Positions 18,136 to 25,104 of a DNA stretch of 64,000 nucleotides are shown in pieces; the stretch's first letter is position 1; each line of letters begins with the position of its first letter. Source of the DNA: Bacillota bacterium. Its GTDB lineage: Bacteria; Bacillota; Clostridia; Lachnospirales; Lachnospiraceae. The stretch is taken from contig JAEZUM010000024.1 of assembly GCA_023421075.1 (NCBI GenBank), forward strand, positions 62,001-126,000. The letters are read 5' to 3'. The position numbers and the translations under genes are program-made. Under the pieces are notes generated by a model. It made no database searches. It saw nothing but the letters and a program-made list of their open reading frames with translations, and had not been told where the DNA came from.

Positions 18136-18639
18136 ATGAATTTATATATGGTTAGTCTGGGTGGCAAGGCAAAAGGCTGCAATATCGAAGTACATGATGT
18201 TCAGTTTGCCGCCGCCAATCACATCGATGAAGTAATCGAGCTCATGAAAAAGAACTGGTATGGCTTGGCTGAGAAATTACATATGGACAGTTACAAGGAG
18301 ATAACCGGTGCAGACGGGTATCAGGTACGTCTGACGAAAGAGAAGCCGAACAGTAATAAAGGGTTGTACTTCGTACATTTTGGAGGTTATAAGGCTGATT
18401 CTACACAGGAGCTTCATGACATCGGATTCTATGTCGGGGAAAATGACAAGGAAGTCAAGGCTAGAGCTATGATAACATTTCAAGTGGCTGAGATTGAGAA
18501 TCATGTGGACAGTCTGGTTCCGGTAGAAAGTGTTATCTTAAGTGCAACCGGAGAGACGTATTATATTGAGCTTAGTGAAAGCATGGAGAGCTTTGACCGA
18601 ACTCCGGATTGGTTTGGTTATCGTAGGTTGGATCTATAA
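18136..18639 (+). CDS. DUF1543 domain-containing protein
   Basis: A 167-aa soluble protein matching DUF1543. It has the typical opening (MVSLGGKAKGCNIEVHDVQF) and a middle stretch DSYKEITGADGYQV. The family has no established function. ATG 18136 has AAGGAG eight bases upstream; the frame also allows GTG 18127, which would overlap the ribosome site. It stands alone between a terminator and the LCP gene. Confidence 0.82.
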   Translation: MNLYMVSLGGKAKGCNIEVHDVQFAAANHIDEVIELMKKNWYGLAEKLHMDSYKEITGADGYQVRLTKEKPNSNKGLYFVHFGGYKADSTQELHDIGFYVGENDKEVKARAMITFQVAEIENHVDSLVPVESVILSATGETYYIELSESMESFDRTPDWFGYRRLDL

Positions 18640-18743
18640 ATCGTTATAAGTTGACAGAAGGTGTGATTTCGTCAATAATAAAGAAGAGTAGTCTGTCAGG
18701 AACAGATTAAAGGAATGGATTATACAGTGGAAAAGGTGATTAG

Positions 18744-19907
18744 ATGTCGGATCGAAGCGATGAAGAATTATTAAAACAACAGATTATTGATATTATGAAT
18801 GAAGAGCAAGGGGATGAAGTCCCGCAACCGGAGAGAAGGTACGAGGCTTCGCCTGAGGTCAGTAAGACTCCTAAGAGAAGGAAGAAAAAGCATCCAGTCT
18901 TGAAGGCAGTCAGTATCACGTTACTGACACTATTGATCCTTGTAGCTTTAATACTGTTAACACCTCCTGGACGGAGTATTATATATAAAACGACCAGTAC
19001 GTTTATGTATAATAATATGAACAATGAAGAGGTTATCAAAGAATATGAAGAGTCCGGCGAAGTCGGACATGCGAAAGGTGCACGACAAGAGGATTATGTA
19101 ACAAATTATCTTATCTTTGGTATAGAGGAATTCGGTGGAGCAAGAAATACGGATTCCATGATGATAGCTTCCATCAATACAAAGGATGATACCTTGAAGC
19201 TGACTTCACTGCTTCGAGACAGCTATGTGGAGATTCCAGGATATAAAGCGAATAAGCTGAATTCTGCTTATGCCAAGGGTGGAGCCAGATTACTGGTGGA
19301 TACCATTGAACTGAATTATAAGGTTCAGATAGATGGCTATGTGTCGGTTGATTTTAAATCCTTCGAGAAGATTGTCGATCTGGTCGGTGGAGTGGATATC
19401 GAACTCGGTAAGGAAGAAGCAAAATACCTGAATACGACGAATTACATATCAAAGAAAAAGAATCGTAATGTAAAAGCCGGAATGAATCATCTGAACGGTA
19501 ATCAGGTGATGGGTTATGTTCGTGTTCGTAAGGTGAAGACTCTTGGAGGAGCTAATAACGATTACGGGCGTATTGTTCGCCAGCAAAGAGCCTTGAAGGC
19601 TATCTTCAAGAGTTATATATCTCCGAAGAATCTGATTAAGTTACTCCCGGTTACGAAGAAAAGCCTAAGCTATGTGACAACAAATATGACACAGGACCAG
19701 CTGGAGCAAGCTATGTCCGATGTGATAGAGAACAGAATGACCAAGCTTGATACCTTCCGAATTCCGGTTGACGGTGCCTTTGATGCGCCCAAGAAATACA
19801 ACGGTATTACCTATCCTATCGTACTGGATTGGGATACCAACCGTGTTGAATTATATCAATTTATTTATCATGATACCAAGGAAGAGGCAAGGGCAGCATT
19901 GAAATAG
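18744..19907 (+). CDS. LytR-CpsA-Psr (LCP) family cell-wall glycopolymer ligase
   Basis: Type II membrane protein: an acidic/basic cytoplasmic N-terminus (~1-50), one transmembrane helix (ITLLTLLILVALILL), then an extracellular LCP domain. LCP enzymes transfer lipid-linked glycopolymers to peptidoglycan. Conserved signatures are ARNTDSMMIASIN, SLLRDSYVEIPG, KLNSAYAKGG and GRIVRQQRA, including the Asp and Arg residues that hold the polyprenyl pyrophosphate. It is a natural partner for the polysaccharide locus at 1-14.4 kb, attaching the product to the wall; this link is inferred. A terminator follows. Confidence 0.92.
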   Translation: MSDRSDEELLKQQIIDIMNEEQGDEVPQPERRYEASPEVSKTPKRRKKKHPVLKAVSITLLTLLILVALILLTPPGRSIIYKTTSTFMYNNMNNEEVIKEYEESGEVGHAKGARQEDYVTNYLIFGIEEFGGARNTDSMMIASINTKDDTLKLTSLLRDSYVEIPGYKANKLNSAYAKGGARLLVDTIELNYKVQIDGYVSVDFKSFEKIVDLVGGVDIELGKEEAKYLNTTNYISKKKNRNVKAGMNHLNGNQVMGYVRVRKVKTLGGANNDYGRIVRQQRALKAIFKSYISPKNLIKLLPVTKKSLSYVTTNMTQDQLEQAMSDVIENRMTKLDTFRIPVDGAFDAPKKYNGITYPIVLDWDTNRVELYQFIYHDTKEEARAALK

Positions 19908-19999
19908 CACGATACGAAATGATGCAAATTCGATTATTAGAAGAAATATTTTTTTGATAAACTTATATTATTGTTGTGGCCTGTTTTAAGACTAAATAG

Positions 20000-20058
20000 C
20001 AAGGAGCTGTCGCACTAGATGGTATTCAACCTCCAGTGTGACAGTTCCTTGTTTTGTT
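20000..20058 (+). terminator. Terminator after the LCP gene, shared with the convergent 40-aa ORF
   Basis: A 17-bp stem (20000-20016 with 20035-20051, two G-U pairs) is followed by TTTTGTTT on +. On the minus strand it follows the small ORF ending at 20089 but lacks a good T tract. Confidence 0.85.
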
Positions 20059-20088
20059 TAAATATCAATTTTCTTATACTTGCCTATT

Positions 20089-20211
20089 TTATCTTCTGAA
20101 TAATCTACGGAAGAAGCAAACGATTGCACAAAATATTTTCTTTAGGAAAGTAAAAATGGAACAGAAAATATTTCTTAAAAACTCGATAATAGCTCTTAGT
20201 ATGCCAAGCAC
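20089..20211 (-). CDS. 40-aa cationic hydrophobic peptide with three 11-residue repeats
   Basis: The reading frame starts at GTG (20211-20209) eight bases after a perfect AGGAGGTGAT ribosome site and ends at 20089. The product is built from three similar units, EFLRNIFCSIF, TFLKKIFCAIV and CFFRRLFRR. These alternate bulky hydrophobics with Arg/Lys (net charge about +7, three Cys). It matches no family I know. The composition suggests a membrane-active or membrane-lining peptide such as a type I toxin or a small membrane regulator. Convergent with the LCP gene and divergent from nrdD. Confidence 0.6.
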   Translation of the reverse strand: MLGILRAIIEFLRNIFCSIFTFLKKIFCAIVCFFRRLFRR

Positions 20212-20303
20212 AATTATCACCTCCTAATTCAGTATATTACGATAAATCAATTAAGTGCTACCTGAGGTCCAATAAAGTCGAATAATGTTATTATGAGGCT
20301 TGG

Positions 20304-20350
20304 TCACTATATAAGGTATTGTTTGGAGATTAACTTACTATATTTTGTAT
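20304..20350 (+). promoter_or_regulatory. Two NrdR-box-like sites upstream of nrdD
   Basis: TCACTATATAAGGTAT (20304-20319) and TTACTATATTTTGTAT (20335-20350) each match the NrdR consensus acaCwAtATaTwGtgt at about 12 of 16 positions. They start exactly 31 bp apart, the three-helical-turn spacing typical of NrdR pairs. They lie just upstream of the nrdD promoter. Assignment rests on motif, spacing and context. Confidence 0.6.
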
Positions 20351-20379
20351 GAAAAATAAAAAAATGTGAACAAAGCACA

Positions 20380-20408
20380 TTGCATTTTCATCTCCCGTGC
20401 TTTATAAT
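20380..20408 (+). promoter_or_regulatory. SigA-type promoter of nrdD-nrdG
   Basis: -35 TTGCAT (20380-20385), 17-bp spacer, -10 TATAAT (20403-20408), 38 bp before the nrdD start. Confidence 0.75.
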
Positions 20409-20445
20409 ACGATTCTCAATATTAGTACATACAAGGAGATAGTCC

Positions 20446-22602
20446 ATGAAGACGATTAAACGAAACGGTGCAGAAGAAGCATTTGATATAAAGAAAATCA
20501 TTGCTGCTGTGAAGAAGGCAAATGAATCCGCAGATAAGAGTTACCTGAATGAAGAGCAGATTATCAGTATTGCAGAGTATGTAGAGTACAAATGCCTAAA
20601 GTTGAACAGAGCGGTATCCGTGGAAGAGATTCAGGATATGGTAGAGGACCAGATTATGGCGACCGGTGCCTTTGATCTGGCGAAGCGTTATGTTAAATAT
20701 CGTTATCAGCGCTCTCTGGTACGAAAGGCGAATACCACGGATAACCGGATTCTATCCTTGATTGAAGGAAATAATGAGGATGTAAAGCAGGAAAATTCAA
20801 ATAAAAATCCAACCATCAACAGCGTACAGCGAGATTATATGGCCGGCGAGGTAAGTAAGGATATCACCCGCAGATTACTCCTGCCGGCAGATATCGTAGA
20901 AGCGGATCAGGAGGGCATCATCCATTTCCATGATACAGATTACTTTGCACAGCATATGCATAACTGCGATCTGGTGAATCTGGAGGATATGCTGCAGAAT
21001 GGGACGGTTATCAGTGAGACCAGAATAGAGAAGCCGCACAGCTTTTCAACGGCTTGTAATATAGCAACCCAAATCATCGCACAGGTTGCCAGCAACCAAT
21101 ACGGCGGTCAAAGTATCAGCTTGGCACACCTGGCTCCCTTTGTACAGATCTCCAGAAAGAAAATATATGCTGAGGTTCAGGAAGAGATAGAGATTCTTGG
21201 AACAGACGTGACGGAGGAGCTGCTGGAGCAGATCGTCGAGAGAAGATTACGCAAGGAGATTAACCGAGGCGTTCAGACGATCCAGTATCAGGTCATTACC
21301 CTGATGACTACCAACGGACAAGCACCGTTTCTGACTGTCTTCATGTATCTGAATGAAGCAAAGGATGAAGCAGAGAAGAAGGATCTGGCGATGATCATAG
21401 AGGAGACGCTGAAGCAGCGCTATCAGGGTGTCATGAACGAAGCCGGTATCTGGGTTACCCCGGCATTCCCGAAGCTGATCTATGTCCTGGAGGAAGATAA
21501 TATCACAGAAGGTACCCAGTATTATTATCTGACCGAGCTGGCAGCAAAATGCACCACGAAGCGTCTGGTTCCGGATTACATCTCTGAGAAGAAGATGAAG
21601 GAATTAAAGGAAGGAAACTGCTTCCCGGTAATGGGGTGTCGCAGTGCCTTAAGTCCCTGGAAGGATGAGAACGGGAATTATAAGTTCTATGGTCGCTTTA
21701 ATCAAGGTGTGGTATCCATCAATCTGGTGGATGTGGCGTTATCCTCCGGTGGAGATATGGAGCGTTTCTGGAAGATCTTCGATGAGAGGCTGGAACTCTG
21801 CTATAAGGGTCTGATGATCAGACATAAACGTCTGAAGGGAACCCTATCCGATGCAGCGCCGATCCTTTGGCAGCATGGCGCTCTCGCAAGACTGCAGAAG
21901 GGGGAAACCATCGATAAATTGCTATACGGTGGCTATTCTTCGATATCGCTGGGATATGCAGGACTTTATGAATGTACCAAATATATGACAGGCAAATCCC
22001 ATACGGACCCGGAGGCAACTACCTTTGCTCTGGATGTGATGAAATATATGAATGTTGCTTGTGAGCGTTGGAAGGCAGAGACCAACATCGGCTTTGGTAT
22101 CTATGGTACACCGATCGAAAGTACTACCTATAAATTTGCGAAATGCCTCCAAAAGCGTTTTGGAGTTGTAAAAGGGATCACCGATAAAAGCTATATTACC
22201 AATAGCTATCATGTGCATGTGACGGAAGAGATTGATGCTTTCACCAAGCTTAAATTTGAAGCACAGTTCCAATCGCTCTCTACCGGAGGTGCGGTAAGCT
22301 ATGTTGAGGTTCCCAATATGCAGAATAACATTCCTGCGGTTCTTCAAATTATTCGCTTCATTTATGATAATATTATGTATGCCGAGCTGAACACCAAGAG
22401 TGATTGCTGTCAGGAATGCGGCTTTGACGGTGAGATTCAGATCGTGACCGATCATGGTAAGCTAGTATGGGAATGCCCGAAATGCGGGAATCGAGATCAG
22501 GATAAATTGAATGTGGCGCGCAGAACCTGCGGCTATATCGGTACCCAGTTCTGGAATCAGGGAAGAACTCAGGAAATAAAGGAAAGGGTGCTGCATCTCT
22601 AA
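20446..22602 (+). CDS. nrdD: Anaerobic (class III) ribonucleoside-triphosphate reductase, catalytic subunit
   Basis: Oxygen-sensitive glycyl-radical enzyme that reduces NTPs to dNTPs. An N-terminal ATP-cone (~1-90, opening IKRNGAEEAFDIKKII) gives allosteric control. The large alpha/beta barrel holds the HMHNCDLVNLEDML region. The C-terminus carries a four-Cys zinc site (CQECGF and CPKCGN) and the radical loop RRTCGYIG, where Gly696 should hold the radical. At 718 aa it is full length. AAGGAG precedes ATG 20446. The activase gene follows after a single base, so the two form one operon, probably under NrdR. Confidence 0.97.
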   Translation: MKTIKRNGAEEAFDIKKIIAAVKKANESADKSYLNEEQIISIAEYVEYKCLKLNRAVSVEEIQDMVEDQIMATGAFDLAKRYVKYRYQRSLVRKANTTDNRILSLIEGNNEDVKQENSNKNPTINSVQRDYMAGEVSKDITRRLLLPADIVEADQEGIIHFHDTDYFAQHMHNCDLVNLEDMLQNGTVISETRIEKPHSFSTACNIATQIIAQVASNQYGGQSISLAHLAPFVQISRKKIYAEVQEEIEILGTDVTEELLEQIVERRLRKEINRGVQTIQYQVITLMTTNGQAPFLTVFMYLNEAKDEAEKKDLAMIIEETLKQRYQGVMNEAGIWVTPAFPKLIYVLEEDNITEGTQYYYLTELAAKCTTKRLVPDYISEKKMKELKEGNCFPVMGCRSALSPWKDENGNYKFYGRFNQGVVSINLVDVALSSGGDMERFWKIFDERLELCYKGLMIRHKRLKGTLSDAAPILWQHGALARLQKGETIDKLLYGGYSSISLGYAGLYECTKYMTGKSHTDPEATTFALDVMKYMNVACERWKAETNIGFGIYGTPIESTTYKFAKCLQKRFGVVKGITDKSYITNSYHVHVTEEIDAFTKLKFEAQFQSLSTGGAVSYVEVPNMQNNIPAVLQIIRFIYDNIMYAELNTKSDCCQECGFDGEIQIVTDHGKLVWECPKCGNRDQDKLNVARRTCGYIGTQFWNQGRTQEIKERVLHL

Positions 22603-22603
22603 T

Positions 22604-23131
22604 ATGAATTACGGATCAATTAAGAAGACAGATATTGCCAATGGAGCCGGTGTGAGAGTATCACTCTTTGTCTCCGGCTGTACCCACCACTGTAAGGGCT
22701 GTTTTAACCCGGAGACCTGGAATTTTCATTACGGAAAGCCCTTTACGAAGGAGACGGAGGAGGAGCTCATTGAAGCTTTATCAAAGAGTTTTATCAATGG
22801 CTTATCTCTGTTGGGTGGTGAACCGATGGAACCGGACAATCAGCGTGTTTTGCTACCTTTTGTGAAAAAGGTAAAGGAACTTTTCCCGGAGAAGGATATT
22901 TGGTGTTATACCGGATATGATTATGAGCAGGATTTACTAGGTGAAAGCAGAGCACATTGTGAAGCTACACAGGAGCTGTTATGCTATATTGATGTTCTGG
23001 TGGACGGTGAATTCATCGAGGAGCTAAAAGATATCAGCCTGCAGTTTCGAGGGTCCTCCAACCAGAGAATGATCGATGTGAGTGCGTCGTTGAGCAGCGG
23101 TGAGGTTAAGCTGTGGGAATTAAGAAAATGA
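22604..23131 (+). CDS. nrdG: Anaerobic ribonucleotide reductase activating protein (radical SAM)
   Basis: Radical-SAM activase that makes the glycyl radical on NrdD. The 4Fe-4S cluster is held by the C-x3-C-x2-C motif at Cys26, Cys30 and Cys33 (GCTHHCKGC), with the SAM-binding GGEP motif later (LLGGEPMEP). At 175 aa it is the normal length. It starts one base after the nrdD stop, so translation is coupled. Confidence 0.96.
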   Translation: MNYGSIKKTDIANGAGVRVSLFVSGCTHHCKGCFNPETWNFHYGKPFTKETEEELIEALSKSFINGLSLLGGEPMEPDNQRVLLPFVKKVKELFPEKDIWCYTGYDYEQDLLGESRAHCEATQELLCYIDVLVDGEFIEELKDISLQFRGSSNQRMIDVSASLSSGEVKLWELRK

Positions 23132-23288
23132 GACACAATATAGTTCGTTACTTTTCTTAATCTTTACAAAGGATTAACGAAGACTGCCTTTTTGTATAGG
23201 ATAGATTGATTTATAATTGCATTACAACATAGCATTGCAATGACAAACAAGATGAAAATCCTTACATATTGGAAAGGTGGTGCTTCCT

Positions 23289-23441
23289 ATGCTGGAGCTA
23301 CTTCTGGTTATAGTGGTGTTCGCAATGATAGGTTATTTTAACTATAAAGCCATTATTCAAAAAAGCGAGCACTTAAAAGATCTATATATTAAGTACTATT
23401 TTGATCATTACTTGAACAATAAGAAGGTTAAGAAAAACTGA
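23289..23441 (+). CDS. 50-aa single-pass membrane protein, unknown function
   Basis: An open frame with AAGGTGG about nine bases before ATG 23289 and a strong terminator 11 bp after the stop. The N-terminus is one hydrophobic helix (MLELLLVIVVFAMIGYF), followed by a basic, Tyr-rich soluble tail ending in KKVKKN. I recognise no family. Ribosome site, terminator and membrane/cytosol pattern all argue that it is a real small gene. Confidence 0.6.
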   Translation: MLELLLVIVVFAMIGYFNYKAIIQKSEHLKDLYIKYYFDHYLNNKKVKKN

Positions 23442-23451
23442 ACAACGATTG

Positions 23452-23494
23452 CCCATATAAATGCCTCTTGATTGCATTTATATGGGTTTTTTTT
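23452..23494 (+). terminator. Strong rho-independent terminator
   Basis: CCCATATAAATGC (23452-23464) pairs perfectly with GCATTTATATGGG (23474-23486), followed by eight T. Confidence 0.92.
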
Positions 23495-23644
23495 GTCTAA
23501 TATTCCGGTTTGACCTGATATAAGAAGCTGAATTACCAGTAGTTCCCGTAATTAATTTGTAAATCTCCATGTAATCTTCACATTTGTACGATATAATAAT
23601 TATGTAATATATTTAATAATATCGTAACATATCCGGAGGAATAC

Positions 23645-24826
23645 ATGAGGAAGACATATAAGATTTTTACGTTTTGCGCAGTAGGAGCCATCGCCTTTGC
23701 AAGTCAAAGTACAATTGCAAGAGCAGAAGAGACACCGGTTGCGGGAATGAACCTGGTATTACATAACTATTTTCAGAATGAAGAAAATAACATGAACAAT
23801 ATAATCGATTATCTGAATGAGCTGGAGCAATACAAAGGGATTTCCTTTGCCAGGGTAACCGATTATGTAAATATAAGAAGTCTACCCAGTGAAGAAGGAG
23901 AGATTCTCGGAAAGCTGTATAACAATTCGGCAGCAACGATTCTAGAAAAAAGCGGAGATTGGTATCAGGTAAAATCAGGTTCTGTTACCGGTTATATTAA
24001 AGCACAGTTTCTGGTTACGGGGGAAGAAGCAGAGAAACTGGCTAAGGAAATCGGAACACAGGTGGCAATTGTAACAGCCGATACCCTAAAGGTGAGAGAA
24101 GAACCTAGTACAGAGGCTGGCGTTTTAACCCTGGTCGGAATGGGTGAGGAACTCCTGGTCAAGGAGGTTAAGAATGATTGGGTTAAAATCATTACTGAGG
24201 GTTCGAAGACCGGTTATGTATCAGCAGATTTCATTGATATCAAATATGAATATGAAGAAGCAGTCTCCATAGAAGAAGAGAGAGAACGTATTCAAGCGGA
24301 ACAAGAGGCAGAACAGGCGGAACGATTGCGACTGGCAGAGCAGGAGGCCATTCGCTCCGAACAGCAAAGAAGGGCTGCTGTATCAAATACCAGAGAGCAG
24401 ACAGAAAATACTTCTAGTAAGGCCACTTCGAATAATTTGATATTAAAGAATACCAGTTCATCCGGTATTCGAAATAAAATTGTAGAGTATGCGCAGCGCT
24501 TTTTGGGAAATCCATATGTATGGGGCGGTACCAGCTTAACAAATGGCGCAGATTGTTCCGGTTTCACACAGTCCGTATTTCGTGATAACGGAATCAGTAT
24601 ACCGAGAACCTCCAGAACACAGGCACTCGGTGGAAGAAGAATATCAATCGATGAGATGCAGCCGGGTGATTTGATCTTTTATGCAAAGAATGGGACGATT
24701 AATCATGTCGGAATCTATATCGGTAATGGGAAGATAATCGCGGCAAGCAGTCCGGAGACCGGAATCCGAATTACCAGATACGACTATCGAGACCCGTATC
24801 GGGTAGTAAGCTATATCAATGACTAG
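23645..24826 (+). CDS. Secreted SH3-SH3-NlpC/P60 peptidoglycan endopeptidase
   Basis: Signal peptide (~1-28, cut near IARAEE), two bacterial SH3 domains (~68-122 and ~133-190, each with a VNIR or LKVREEPS-type opening), a Glu/Gln/Arg-rich coiled coil (~200-250), a Ser/Thr/Asn linker and an NlpC/P60 domain (~275-393). Catalytic Cys304 (GADCSGF) and His354 (NHVGIYIG) are present. It should cleave stem-peptide bonds such as gamma-D-Glu-diamino acid in cell-wall turnover or separation. ATG 23645 has GGAGG upstream; a terminator follows. Single-gene unit. Confidence 0.94.
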   Translation: MRKTYKIFTFCAVGAIAFASQSTIARAEETPVAGMNLVLHNYFQNEENNMNNIIDYLNELEQYKGISFARVTDYVNIRSLPSEEGEILGKLYNNSAATILEKSGDWYQVKSGSVTGYIKAQFLVTGEEAEKLAKEIGTQVAIVTADTLKVREEPSTEAGVLTLVGMGEELLVKEVKNDWVKIITEGSKTGYVSADFIDIKYEYEEAVSIEEERERIQAEQEAEQAERLRLAEQEAIRSEQQRRAAVSNTREQTENTSSKATSNNLILKNTSSSGIRNKIVEYAQRFLGNPYVWGGTSLTNGADCSGFTQSVFRDNGISIPRTSRTQALGGRRISIDEMQPGDLIFYAKNGTINHVGIYIGNGKIIAASSPETGIRITRYDYRDPYRVVSYIND

Positions 24827-24846
24827 TTAAATAAATAATTATTTCA

Positions 24847-24886
24847 AATGAGCGATGTCGAATCATATGGCACCGCTCATTTTATT
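24847..24886 (+). terminator. Terminator after the NlpC/P60 gene
   Basis: AATGAGCG (24847-24854) pairs with CGCTCATT (24874-24881), followed by a short T-rich tract. Confidence 0.7.
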
Positions 24887-25025
24887 CGAATGCGGGTTTT
24901 TCAGGTTCACAACTTAACGCATGCAATGCTGATTGAATATTCCATATTTTCTGTTTGTGAGAAATATACTTTTTTATTGGAATTGTGATGATATTGAACT
25001 TAACAAATAATTAATGGATTTCATA

Positions 25026-25055
25026 TTGACATAACCAAATTTATCGTTATATAAT
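25026..25055 (+). promoter_or_regulatory. SigA-type promoter of copA
   Basis: -35 TTGACA (25026-25031), 18-bp spacer, -10 TATAAT (25050-25055). The GC-rich operator follows directly downstream. Confidence 0.8.
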
Positions 25056-25063
25056 AGTAACAC

Positions 25064-25084
25064 ACCTCCCCACGGGGGTGGGGT
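25064..25084 (+). promoter_or_regulatory. CsoR-like copper operator at the copA transcription start
   Basis: A C-run/G-run element (CCTCCCC then AC then GGGGGTGGGG) stands out in AT-rich DNA right after the -10 box. It resembles the C-tract/G-tract palindromes bound by the Cu(I) repressor CsoR upstream of copZA genes. The position would block transcription when CsoR is metal-free. No csoR gene lies in the window. Confidence 0.6.
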
Positions 25085-25104
25085 ATAATAAAAGGAGGAT
25101 GAAT

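Noticed and set aside
25078..25104. GTG/ATG starts upstream of the chosen copA start
   Set aside because: They overlap the operator and the ribosome site; ATG 25105 has ideal spacing.
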